NCBI GenBank assembly: GCA_009783865.1
Contig: WRCR01000019.1
Span: 1 to 19,443, forward strand
DNA from: Planctomycetaceae bacterium
Lineage (GTDB): Bacteria > Planctomycetota > Planctomycetia > Pirellulales > Thermoguttaceae
Reading direction: 5' to 3'
Length of the DNA stretch: 19,443 nt
The notes under the pieces were generated by a model. It worked only from the letters and a program-made list of their open reading frames with translations. It was not told the DNA's origin and ran no database searches. Positions within the stretch are counted from its first letter, which is position 1; each line of letters begins with the position of its first letter. Of this stretch, positions 7,631-15,990 are shown one piece after another. Both the position numbers and the translations under genes were made by a program.

Positions 7631-9652
7631 TTATTTCGGTGCCGGATTCCTTTCACTCGGTTTTTCAAAAGAAAAACCCTTAATGAAATAGCCGTTCTCT
7701 TCTGACATACCGAACAATCCGGAAGAACCAAAATACTGTTGAACTTTTTCAAACGGCGGCAATTTACTGCCGTCAAACATCTGTTTCCGAATACCGGTAC
7801 CATCATTATCGGATTCGGCTGAAAACATAGCGTTCATCAATTTACCGAAAATCGTCTGCGACTGCGGCATCTTGCCTTGCCGCATCAATTCATACGTCGG
7901 CATTATCGCCTCGTCCGACCGCGAAAATACCTGTATAAAATGTTCTTTGCCAGTCATTCCCATTGCGGCAAATGCGGCTTGAATTTCCTTGTATTCATCA
8001 TTATCGCTTATCGATGCACCGGTATTGTTAATGTGGTCGAGGATTTCCTTCATATACTCAAAATGAGTACAGACAAACAGGCAATTCTTTGCCGTTGTAA
8101 TCACTCCGTTTGGAAAAGCAGGCGGCTTATCATCCTCTACGAGGTCTTCTTCTTTTTTCGGCTTGCTGCCCGAACCAATGCTCGGAACACCGGCAACGTC
8201 ACTGCTCGGCAGTAAAAAATCCTCCGGCGGAACACGGTGCCAAAGTACGAAGGACTTATACTCAACCTTCTCCATTTCGCTGTCGTTTGCGAAAAGTTTT
8301 TCCAACGCTTTTTTCATTGCCGCTTCTTTTCCGTTTTTCAGTTCAACGGCGAACACAATGTTTTCACTTTGCGGTGTTATCGGCGTTTGATACTTGGACA
8401 TCCCCAAAACACGGGTACCGAGCAGTTCAATGACTTCTTCGCGCAGATCGATTTGCGGTCCGTCGGGGTCTCCTTTAAGACCCGCGAGAATATCCGCCCA
8501 AACGCCTTCTTCGCCCTGCATTATCAGTTGGTCGAACAGCGTGCCGAAGTTGTCGAAAATCGCAATAGGGTCAACAAAGATGACCGAACATCGTGCAATA
8601 TCCGGCGGCAGCCATTTAGGTAAAGCAAAATTTGCACTATCGGGAAAAACGAACATCTTCATCGCAAGTTTATACGGCTTTTGCGCATAAATGAAAACCC
8701 GATAAATTGTTTCTGTGTTTTCCGTTTTCAAGTCAACCGTACCGCCGATGCCGCGAATTGCATCGAAACCCTGCTCTTTCAGTATACTGAAGACGGACGG
8801 CTTATTTTTGCGCTTTTCCGGCAAGTTGCCCCGCATCATTACCCGAATGGACTCACCGTAATTGAGCGGTTCGACAAACCATCGGACAAGCGGTTTTGAA
8901 CCCGCAGGTGAATCTTTTCGGCAACGCTGTATTGTTACTTGATAATCCGGCGAATTACCTAACGAATTTGCCTTACCGGGTTCCGCCAGCCGGTCGTAAA
9001 TCATTTTAGCGAGATAGATTTGGTCGGAAACAATCAAAACGTTATCCCGCAGTATGTAATAAGCGTTATCCCGCTTTGCCGGTAAAAGGGCGGGCGGCTT
9101 TTTCGATTCCTTGCCGAAATCTGCTGCCGGCTTGTCTTCGGGGAACGTGAAAACAATTATTTCGTGTTCTTTGTATTTTTCCGTTGTTTTTTTCGTACCG
9201 GATTTCGTCAGTTTTTCGCTCAATCTGACGAGATAATCGGCGGTTTCCTTCTTTTTGTCGGAAACATCAAGCGTGACAACATAGCCCGGTACTTGTCCTT
9301 CGAGTGCTACCATACCGGCGGCAATTTCACCGGAAGGAAGTTGCTGAATTTCGTCCAACTTTGTACCGAGTCGGCTTTCGACCCGCTTGGACATATTTTC
9401 CTGCACGTCCTTCATGAAGTCCGCCATCAGCGGGTCTTTTGCCAGTTTTCCGAATTGCGTTTTTTCCCATTGTTCGGCGAACAATTTCAAATCGCTAATG
9501 GCAATAAACCCTTTCGTCACTGACGGAAATATCTGTTCCGCAGGCGGTACCTCTGCCGACTGTGCAGCCGCACTGAAAAAAAAGACACTGACAAAAAGGA
9601 ACAGCGAAAGAAGTGAACGGAACACGCGGCTTTTTAACAAGTTGTACAACAT
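7631..9652 (-). CDS. large secreted protein of unknown function, planctomycete type
   Basis: A 673-residue protein that I cannot assign to a characterised family. The N-terminus has basic residues (K7, R9, R12), a hydrophobic stretch (about 13-29) and an AQSA cleavage-like site, so it is exported. The mature start, with FPSVTKGFIAISDLKLF and later KTQFGKLAKDPLM, resembles secreted planctomycete proteins of about 600 residues annotated only as DUF3352-like or hypothetical (resemblance, not a searched result). A charged, low-complexity linker with KPKKEEDL and a DDKPP stretch sits near residues 505-525. No catalytic motif or cysteine cluster is seen. It has its own promoter (9696-9723) and leads an apparent three-gene unit with gspF and trmD. 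The ATG at 9652 is the first good start before the signal peptide. Confidence 0.7.
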   Translation of the reverse strand: MLYNLLKSRVFRSLLSLFLFVSVFFFSAAAQSAEVPPAEQIFPSVTKGFIAISDLKLFAEQWEKTQFGKLAKDPLMADFMKDVQENMSKRVESRLGTKLDEIQQLPSGEIAAGMVALEGQVPGYVVTLDVSDKKKETADYLVRLSEKLTKSGTKKTTEKYKEHEIIVFTFPEDKPAADFGKESKKPPALLPAKRDNAYYILRDNVLIVSDQIYLAKMIYDRLAEPGKANSLGNSPDYQVTIQRCRKDSPAGSKPLVRWFVEPLNYGESIRVMMRGNLPEKRKNKPSVFSILKEQGFDAIRGIGGTVDLKTENTETIYRVFIYAQKPYKLAMKMFVFPDSANFALPKWLPPDIARCSVIFVDPIAIFDNFGTLFDQLIMQGEEGVWADILAGLKGDPDGPQIDLREEVIELLGTRVLGMSKYQTPITPQSENIVFAVELKNGKEAAMKKALEKLFANDSEMEKVEYKSFVLWHRVPPEDFLLPSSDVAGVPSIGSGSKPKKEEDLVEDDKPPAFPNGVITTAKNCLFVCTHFEYMKEILDHINNTGASISDNDEYKEIQAAFAAMGMTGKEHFIQVFSRSDEAIMPTYELMRQGKMPQSQTIFGKLMNAMFSAESDNDGTGIRKQMFDGSKLPPFEKVQQYFGSSGLFGMSEENGYFIKGFSFEKPSERNPAPK

Positions 9653-9695
9653 AACGTCTGATTTGTAAAAAAGAGAACAATTTGAAGTACCGTAT

Positions 9696-9723
9696 ATTAT
9701 ACCGTTTTTTTTTTCACTGACAA
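9696..9723 (-). promoter_or_regulatory. sigma70-type promoter for the secreted protein-gspF-trmD unit
   Basis: On the minus strand, TTGTCA (9723-9718), a 16-base A-rich spacer and a perfect TATAAT (9701-9696). Expected start is near 9689, about 37 bases before the ATG at 9652. Confidence 0.7.
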
Positions 9724-9733
9724 GGATAATTTT

Positions 9734-9771
9734 TAGCGTAGGCGTATTTCAGAAATACAGTAATCCTGCGC
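9734..9771 (-). repeat. hairpin repeat after the ceramidase-like gene, expanded copy
   Basis: Outer arms TAGCGTAGG (9734-9742) and AATCCTGCGC (9762-9771) pair through GCGTAGG/CCTGCGC with one G-U. An inner palindrome GTATTTC-A-GAAATAC occupies 9744-9758. Outer arms match the element at 18933-18959 when that is reverse-complemented. It begins 10 bases after the ceramidase-like stop, so it may act as a 3' end signal, but it has no T run. Confidence 0.65.
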
Positions 9772-9780
9772 CGCATCATC

Positions 9781-11211
9781 TTAACGCAATTCTTTCAGCA
9801 TATCGACAACGGTTTGCCGAATCACCGCTTCGGTATCAACTTCGAGACAACTCGTCTGCGTCCGCCACGTGTTGTAGCCGCCGAGCCGATGCTGTTCCTC
9901 CGGCGGAATATAACCGAAATAAGCGTTAGCCATACTAATGTTGAAAGTCGGATAAAACGGACTCCGCGCCTTGATTTCCAAGCCGGTAATGCCGTAAATT
10001 TCGCCGGGCAATGCCGTGATGCCAAGTTCGCCAATCCGAATCGCTTGAAGCGGAACCTCCGACGTTTTAGCCCAATTTTCCATCATAATGGTACTCTGCG
10101 CATAAACATCGTTTCCCGTTTTAATTTTGCCGTCCGGTAATGCCACTATGTGCGCCTTCGCCGCCTGAACCTCTTCCGGTGCCGGAACACGATTCTTAAC
10201 GGTAATCCGCTTTTCAACCATTCCGAGCGGCACCCAATCGAAGTATTGAATGTTCGTCCAAACATCCATCGCGGCTTGTGCAACTTCGTCGCCAACGCTC
10301 TTGTAATCGAATTTCCGGTTTGGATTCAAAAAGTCGACACAATTAGCGTCACCGCTGGTACCATTCGACATAACACCGAGGAACGAGTCAGGAACATTGT
10401 CGGCACCAATCTTCTCGGCAATTTTGTCTTTAATTCTAGCGGCAAAGACAGCGAAGTAATCGGCAGAAAGAACATTTCCCGAAACTCCGACGTAATGCAG
10501 TGAGTAATTGGCAAACACGGCTATTGGTTTATCGTCCGCAGAAACAACGGACAAAACCGAGACGGCAGTGTCAACTGGACCGGTGCGGACTATCTTGTTG
10601 GGATTAGCGTGTCCCGGATTCATCTGGGCGCGGTCATTCGTCTTGCCGCTGAATAGATTCGTCTGTGCTGTCCCCTCTCTCATCAAAAAGCGGCGGCAGT
10701 AAACGTTGTTGGAATCATTGCCGACTGCCCAGCCGATTTTAGCGGGAGCAAGATTCTTCACGGCAGCAGCAACGCCTTCGACAATTTTTTTCGGCAGATA
10801 GGCAACATAATCATCGTCAGCGGGCGTTCCCAGCAGGAAAGTCAGCGACGGTGCCGAATGGCAATGCGTTGTGGACATCATTATCCGGTCCCGGCGAATT
10901 TTCGTTTCGCTTTCGATGAGGCGTTTTATTTCGTCGGCGAGTGTCACCGGAATCACACAGGAATCAATTACGACCAGCGCAATACGTTCCTTGCCGTCAT
11001 CGAGAACCAGACAGCGGGCGTGAAGCGGGTCGCCGACCGCATCAACGCTTCGGGGAAGAAAGCCGCCGTTGACGAGTACCGGCAGTTTCACCGGCGTGAT
11101 GTCAACGGCAAACGCCCCCGCTTGAAATCTTTTGACGGGTTCATCCGCCGCAAAGGACGAAAAACACAAAGCGGTCGATATGACCAAACAAATGATGGAT
11201 GAGTGTTTCAT
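9781..11211 (-). CDS. secreted neutral-ceramidase-like amidohydrolase
   Basis: A 476-residue protein of the neutral/alkaline ceramidase N-terminal family, zinc amidases that cleave the N-acyl bond of ceramide or similar amides. The signal peptide covers residues 1-21 (ends CFSSFAAD). Landmarks are FQAGAFAVDITP (29-40), THCHSAP (115-121), FANYSLHYVG (233-242), SNGTSGDAN (282-290) and LPGEIYG (401-407). By comparison with Pseudomonas ceramidase, likely zinc ligands are H116 or H118, H239, E404 and a tyrosine in YFGYIPPEE (431-439). It is shorter than true ceramidases (about 650-700 residues) and lacks their C-terminal Ig-like domain, so ceramide need not be the substrate. It starts 5 bases after the PIG-L stop, which indicates tight co-translation, and is the last gene of its operon. 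Confidence 0.82.
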   Translation of the reverse strand: MKHSSIICLVISTALCFSSFAADEPVKRFQAGAFAVDITPVKLPVLVNGGFLPRSVDAVGDPLHARCLVLDDGKERIALVVIDSCVIPVTLADEIKRLIESETKIRRDRIMMSTTHCHSAPSLTFLLGTPADDDYVAYLPKKIVEGVAAAVKNLAPAKIGWAVGNDSNNVYCRRFLMREGTAQTNLFSGKTNDRAQMNPGHANPNKIVRTGPVDTAVSVLSVVSADDKPIAVFANYSLHYVGVSGNVLSADYFAVFAARIKDKIAEKIGADNVPDSFLGVMSNGTSGDANCVDFLNPNRKFDYKSVGDEVAQAAMDVWTNIQYFDWVPLGMVEKRITVKNRVPAPEEVQAAKAHIVALPDGKIKTGNDVYAQSTIMMENWAKTSEVPLQAIRIGELGITALPGEIYGITGLEIKARSPFYPTFNISMANAYFGYIPPEEQHRLGGYNTWRTQTSCLEVDTEAVIRQTVVDMLKELR

Positions 11212-11216
11212 TGATG

Positions 11217-12176
11217 TTATTTTTTGTTAATAAAAGGGAACGAAAACTTTATTTCTTCAGGGGTGAGTGCTTTACCGCCGGGGCGACCGTATTCGCACAT
11301 TTCAAAGGGTTCGGCATATTTAACTTTCGAGCCGGCTTCTTCACCGTAGAGTTCTTTCAGTTTATCGCGGGAGGCATCAGCCCAAGCGGCGAACCGCTGC
11401 CGATATCTATCACGGGCTGTTTTTCTAATTTCATCGACGACTTTTGGGTCAGTAGAAGCCGTGCGGGGGTCCATTTTTCCCAAAGCACCGCCTTCAACGA
11501 ATTGCGATTCCATAATCATGATGGCATCGAGTTTTTTCTCTATCACGTAGTCTATTGCAACGGCAACATCAACCCGAAACGGCGGGTTCTTAAAAGAATC
11601 ATACGAGTAAAGGAAGACCGGCATTTTTTCCAAGGGTTCGACATCGGGACAAATATGCGGCACATTGACCATGTAGGCGGCATCCTGCATCAGAATTCCC
11701 GTGTAGCGGTGGTCGGGATGATAATCGTTGGGACGATGTGCGATAACAAGGTCGGCGCGCCAATTTCGGACAGCCCGAATGAATTTTTTCCGGTTTTCCA
11801 GCGTGGGTTCGAGTTCGCCGTCGTGGATGTCCCAGACGATTGTCTTCGTTCCCAGAATTTCCGCCGCTTTTTGTGCTTCGTCATAACGCCGTTTGGCTAA
11901 GGGACCGCCTGCTTCACGCCAATGTCCGACATCGCCGTTTGTCGTCGAGACCAAAGCGACTTTGTGTCCCAGTTTGTTCCACAGAATAGCGGAGCCGCCT
12001 GCTTTTATTTCTGCATCGTCAGGATGCGCACCGAAGCAAATAACCCGCAGTTCGCCGTCTTTTTTCTCAAGCACGTTTTTTGCTTGGAACGGATTCGTCT
12101 GGGCAACAAGAAATCCGCCGTTGATAAAAGACAGCAAACAAAGTACGGTTAAGATGTGTTTCATTAAAGTTCGCAT
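11217..12176 (-). CDS. secreted PIG-L (LmbE) family deacetylase
   Basis: A zinc-dependent N-deacetylase of up to 319 residues, of the family that removes acetyl groups from N-acetylglucosamine-type sugars (PIG-L, MshB, BshB, DacB). Zinc-site motifs are present as AHPDDAE (50-56) and HPDH (153-156). The N-terminus has a signal peptide (about residues 5-26, ending GGFLVAQ), so it acts outside the cytoplasm, unlike MshB or BshB. There are two possible starts: ATG 12176, with GAAAG close upstream, and ATG 12164 (MKHILTVLCLL), a cleaner signal-peptide start. It lies 33 bases after the glycosidase-like gene and 5 bases before the ceramidase-like gene. The substrate is probably an acetylated amino sugar on an extracellular glycan (inference). 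Confidence 0.9.
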   Translation of the reverse strand: MRTLMKHILTVLCLLSFINGGFLVAQTNPFQAKNVLEKKDGELRVICFGAHPDDAEIKAGGSAILWNKLGHKVALVSTTNGDVGHWREAGGPLAKRRYDEAQKAAEILGTKTIVWDIHDGELEPTLENRKKFIRAVRNWRADLVIAHRPNDYHPDHRYTGILMQDAAYMVNVPHICPDVEPLEKMPVFLYSYDSFKNPPFRVDVAVAIDYVIEKKLDAIMIMESQFVEGGALGKMDPRTASTDPKVVDEIRKTARDRYRQRFAAWADASRDKLKELYGEEAGSKVKYAEPFEMCEYGRPGGKALTPEEIKFSFPFINKK

Positions 12177-12209
12177 AGTTTTCTTTCTGTTAGTTTTTTT
12201 CTTAAATGG

Positions 12210-15104
12210 TTATTGTTTAGGAAGCAGAATATAACAACCCGCTCTTACGTTCAGTTTAACAGAAAGGACACCGTTTTCAAGTGCTGCCCCAAATTTTGTT
12301 CCGCCGACAACTTTGACAGCAGCGGCGTTCGTCCGCTGTGCTTGACGTAAAGTCACCGTGACCGTTTGTTGTTCTCCCGTCCAGTTTGAGAGGACAGCAA
12401 CATCGGCATCGGGTGATTCAATCAACCCCGTTTCAACAAGCGGATTATCCGTGAAAATACGCGGTTGAGCCGGAAGAGCGATACTTTTAATGTAATCACG
12501 ATACACCGGTTCAAACGTACAAGCACTGTAAATATCTGGACTGATTTGTTTGGACGATGCAATATAACTCAAGCCCGGAAAAAAACCGCTGAAGATAATT
12601 TTTCCCTTGCCGGAATTGAAAACCGTTTTATACGGGGCTTGATGTCCTACGAAAACCGGCATATCACCAATCTGTTTCACCGGCTTGCGCAAACGGAGAA
12701 CGTGTAGCGCGTTTCCCGCCTTTTCGGCTAGTTCCATCGGTTCACGTTTGATGCCGAACAATGCATCTGCACCGAGCGGTCGGTTATACTCATCGAATTG
12801 CAAAGCACCCGCGCCGAGATAAAGTGTACCGCCGTTCTTAACCCAATCGGCAAGCGGCTTGAGACAAGCGGCACGCAAATGGGAATCCGTCACGAAAAGT
12901 ACGGAATAATTTTTCAACTCGGTGAACAAATCGTCTTCGTTCAGAATGTCCGTCCGATAACCGCAATGTGTCAGAAGCAGATGGAGATAAGCGCGTTCCC
13001 GACCATACGCGTTGCCGGTAGGTGCGCCCCAAATATCCGATGTTGTACTGAGCAGCATTGCACCGTCGCCCTTTGCCGGTTTGGCTGCCGGATGAGTCAA
13101 GTATTTTTCAACCCCGCCTGTCGGGTATGTTATTTCCTTGATTGCCTGATAAATCTCTGCCCGATAACTGGCGGCATCATTGGTGGGTGCGTAATACGGT
13201 CCGTAATTGAAAAAATGCATGTTGTTGCAGCCGTGTCCGATTTCACAGAAGCCCTTTGCCGTGATGTCCCAAGCAGAGCGCCCTGGCAAAATGTTAAGCA
13301 TTGTGCAGGAATAACCTTTCGGACGACACGCCGCCTTCATCGCGGCAACCTGAAATCCCGCCGTCTGATAGGTTCCAGTGTAGGCATTCCAGTCCTCGGT
13401 CTTCGCATGTGTGAGCGAACCGCTGCGGAAAATTTCAAACCAATCTGCTCCGTGACTGATTAGGTTACCATCGAAAACGATTTCCGGTGCAAAATTGGCA
13501 GTTGTCGGAAGTTCGGGCATATATTTGTGAACCATCTCCGTCGTAACTCGGAAAAACTCCGTCATAGTGTTGTTTCGGAAACGTATACTCCAATAATAGC
13601 GCGCAGCATCTTCGCCGGTTGCATCGAAGTTCGGCTTGCCCTCCATCGGGACACCCTGTTTCGCTGTGTATTTCTGAAATGCTTCGGCACAAACGTCGCA
13701 GTTTGTGAAATGACCGACGTTCAACAGATTCGGCTCGTCCGACAAGCCGATGGCGATACCGTAAGGCGGTGCGTTTTGTTCACTATATTCTTTCATTGAC
13801 TTTTCAATGCTTTCTCTGTTCGGGTCGTTAGGGCAATCGTTTTTCATCAAGTGCCAAATGAAACGTTTCTCTGTCAGGTGCGGAAAGTTGGTATGAACGA
13901 TACGGTTTAACCGAGACGACCCGTTGATACCGATAATGCTCAAGGCATCTAATTCATTCTGGTAGTATTCGCCTTGAGACAAATCAGGGGCAAGGGACAT
14001 ACCGGTCGTGAAAGGATAAAGCATTGGGCGCAAACCATCTACCGGTGTAGTTGCTTTTGCAAATTTGAGTGATTGTTCGCTTCCTTCCCGGTCTGTCAGA
14101 ATTTTCCTCGTTACCATGTTGAGATTCACTATTATACCGCAGCCGGTTCCCAGCCGCGTTTCTTTCAGTATAAGTCCCGAATCGTCCTGTGTCGTTGAAA
14201 AGAAAATCTCAAAAGCGGCATTGGCAACAGGTTCATCCGGCGCAGCCAGTGCCGAGAAGGTTAGCATGTCGGCGCGATTGAAAGACAGATACTTGTAAAG
14301 CGGCACCCACGGAGACGATTGCCCCGGTTCTAGTTTTTCAAATTTGGAGTTTTGGGACTTGAGTTGATTGATACCCGCTGCCATTCCATCGCGGTGGATG
14401 AAAGGGGAAGCAGTGAAATAATACGGCGAATTGGAACGCCGACCGCCGAGAACAATCACGCACGGTTTTTCCTGCTCTGGAAGAATTCTGACCTTGGCGA
14501 ATACTGGATAAACATCACGGACATCCGCTTTGTATTGCTCATCGGCTGTTATGATGAACAGGTCAATAATCCTGTGTCCTGACGGAGCGGTGTTTTTACG
14601 TCCTGTTTCCGCAACGGGCTTTTCAAGCGTCAATGTGACGGAACCTTTTTCGGCGGTGAATGTTATGTATTGCCAGACGAATTGTCCCCATCCTTTTCCC
14701 CATTCCTTTATACCTGCTTCGGTTTTACGCAGCGTATCCTGATTCAGGGTTTCCGCACTCAACGTTTTGTCGTTTTGAGAAACCGTGATGGTAAATGAAC
14801 TATTAACATTTGTGCGTCTATCAACATCCAGATAGCGCGTCCACAAGCGGTAGGTACCGCCCGCGGAAAGTTCAAATACCGCTGATGCCTTTCCCAAACG
14901 GGTATTGCTGCCTTCCAGCATTTTACTGCCGGACGGATGTCCATCATACCAACTGCTGTTACTATGCTCTTTCACCACCCACGCTTCGTTTTCGGAGATG
15001 AACGATTCGCCTTCAAGGACTATCGCGTCTTCCGGCACTACAGCAAAAAGATGCGAACTTAAAAGAAAAACGAAAAGAAACAAAATTCCGAAACAGGTAC
15101 GCAT
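12210..15104 (-). CDS. secreted glycoside-hydrolase-like protein (GH-A/GH42-like layout)
   Basis: A 964-residue exported protein (signal peptide 1-21, ending SSHLFA). Residues about 27-190 look like a carbohydrate-binding beta-sandwich (LEGESF, TYRLWTRY, VTLTLEKP). The middle (about 360-660) looks like a TIM barrel, with the acidic motif IGLSDEPNLL (452-461) followed by NCDVC (468-472) and later THAKTEDWNAY (565-575). Residues about 685-790 (LLLTHCGYRTDIL, VLFVTDSHL, DWVKNGGTLYLGAG) resemble the GATase-like trimerisation domain of GH42 beta-galactosidases. The C-terminus (about 900-964) is a small beta domain. I cannot place it in a defined GH family; E457 is a candidate acid, unproven. GAGG at 15111-15114, 6 bases before ATG 15104, supports the start. 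It lies 28 bases after the ExbB-like gene and 33 bases before the PIG-L gene. Confidence 0.65.
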   Translation of the reverse strand: MRTCFGILFLFVFLLSSHLFAVVPEDAIVLEGESFISENEAWVVKEHSNSSWYDGHPSGSKMLEGSNTRLGKASAVFELSAGGTYRLWTRYLDVDRRTNVNSSFTITVSQNDKTLSAETLNQDTLRKTEAGIKEWGKGWGQFVWQYITFTAEKGSVTLTLEKPVAETGRKNTAPSGHRIIDLFIITADEQYKADVRDVYPVFAKVRILPEQEKPCVIVLGGRRSNSPYYFTASPFIHRDGMAAGINQLKSQNSKFEKLEPGQSSPWVPLYKYLSFNRADMLTFSALAAPDEPVANAAFEIFFSTTQDDSGLILKETRLGTGCGIIVNLNMVTRKILTDREGSEQSLKFAKATTPVDGLRPMLYPFTTGMSLAPDLSQGEYYQNELDALSIIGINGSSRLNRIVHTNFPHLTEKRFIWHLMKNDCPNDPNRESIEKSMKEYSEQNAPPYGIAIGLSDEPNLLNVGHFTNCDVCAEAFQKYTAKQGVPMEGKPNFDATGEDAARYYWSIRFRNNTMTEFFRVTTEMVHKYMPELPTTANFAPEIVFDGNLISHGADWFEIFRSGSLTHAKTEDWNAYTGTYQTAGFQVAAMKAACRPKGYSCTMLNILPGRSAWDITAKGFCEIGHGCNNMHFFNYGPYYAPTNDAASYRAEIYQAIKEITYPTGGVEKYLTHPAAKPAKGDGAMLLSTTSDIWGAPTGNAYGRERAYLHLLLTHCGYRTDILNEDDLFTELKNYSVLFVTDSHLRAACLKPLADWVKNGGTLYLGAGALQFDEYNRPLGADALFGIKREPMELAEKAGNALHVLRLRKPVKQIGDMPVFVGHQAPYKTVFNSGKGKIIFSGFFPGLSYIASSKQISPDIYSACTFEPVYRDYIKSIALPAQPRIFTDNPLVETGLIESPDADVAVLSNWTGEQQTVTVTLRQAQRTNAAAVKVVGGTKFGAALENGVLSVKLNVRAGCYILLPKQ

Positions 15105-15110
15105 TGACTA

Positions 15111-15114
15111 CCTC
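15111..15114 (-). promoter_or_regulatory. ribosome binding site for the glycosidase-like gene
   Basis: GAGG on the minus strand, 6 bases before ATG 15104. It is one of few clear ribosome binding sites on this strand. Confidence 0.55.
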
Positions 15115-15132
15115 AATAACATTTTTAAACTT

Positions 15133-15951
15133 TCACTTCTTTTTCAGAAGCCCTTTCTTAATCGGCGTTAAACATTTTTCAGCGGCGACTGCCGTCTCAC
15201 TCATCAATGCGGCAATCCGGTTGCCGAAATATGAAAATGCCGTCAATGCCGGTATCGCAACCAGCAAACCCTGAACTGTTGTCACCAAAGCGATGTAAAT
15301 ACCGCCTGCCAAGTCCGCTGCACTGGCGTATCCTTCGGACTCCGATAATTGATTAAACGCTATCACCATACCGACAACCGTTCCCAGCAGTCCTATCATC
15401 GGGGCAATGTTGCCGATGAGATTCAAATACTCAATCTTCCGGTAATATCGGTTAGCATGTTCTGCCATTGTTTCTTCCGCTTTTCCTTCGATTGCTTCCC
15501 AGCCGAATTCAAACTCCGGCATTGATTCCGCAAGCGTCTGCGCAAGAATACCGTTGCCCTCTTTGCATTTTTGCAAAGCCGGTGCGAACTGCCCCTGCTG
15601 GAGAAGTTTCTGTATCTCATCGGCAAACACACGGGGCGCAAAATTCCTGCGCTGTATTGATAAGCAATGTTCTATCACCAATGCCGCTGAAATAAATGAT
15701 AACAAGATAATCGTATAACCGATAACGCCGCCGCCATGAATAAGAACAGTCAGCGATAAACCTGCGGCTGACTTCGCGGCGGGTTTTGCCTTCGCACCGC
15801 CTGCATCGGTAGTGAACGGTTTTGTATCCTCTGGTGCAACTGGTGCGGCAACTTCCGCTGCGGGCAGCAGCGCATCGACTCCGCTGGTGTCAATTTGGTT
15901 TTCCTGCGCTAACAGAACAAGAATCGACAATAAACAAATTGAAATATTCAT
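15133..15951 (-). CDS. MotA/TolQ/ExbB-family proton channel protein, orphan
   Basis: A 272-residue inner-membrane protein of the ExbB/TolQ family, which with an ExbD/TolR partner turns proton flow into work on the outer membrane. An N-terminal hydrophobic segment (3-15) is followed by an Ala/Pro-rich stretch (about 28-64). The channel core has segments at about 76-95, 177-199 and 218-240. Signatures are NLIGNIAPMIGLLGTVVGMV (177-196) and AGGIYIALVTTVQGLLVAIP (215-234). No ExbD/TolR gene follows; a secreted glycosidase-like gene comes 28 bases later. The partner must be elsewhere, or this copy has another role. The ATG at 15951 has no strong ribosome binding site. The gap to the broken lipoprotein gene upstream is 39 bases. 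Confidence 0.9.
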   Translation of the reverse strand: MNISICLLSILVLLAQENQIDTSGVDALLPAAEVAAPVAPEDTKPFTTDAGGAKAKPAAKSAAGLSLTVLIHGGGVIGYTIILLSFISAALVIEHCLSIQRRNFAPRVFADEIQKLLQQGQFAPALQKCKEGNGILAQTLAESMPEFEFGWEAIEGKAEETMAEHANRYYRKIEYLNLIGNIAPMIGLLGTVVGMVIAFNQLSESEGYASAADLAGGIYIALVTTVQGLLVAIPALTAFSYFGNRIAALMSETAVAAEKCLTPIKKGLLKKK

Positions 15952-15990
15952 CTTGATATGTGTTTTACCGGCACGATGGTTTTAATGTTT

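Noticed and set aside
11199..11900. Plus-strand open frame of 233 codons opposite the PIG-L gene
   Set aside because: It is antisense to a gene with clear zinc-site motifs, shows no recognisable domain, and is rich in Phe and Arg as expected for a shadow frame.
12798..13463. Plus-strand open frame of 221 codons opposite the glycosidase-like gene
   Set aside because: No domain, signal peptide or ribosome binding site, and many Cys and Arg typical of antisense frames.
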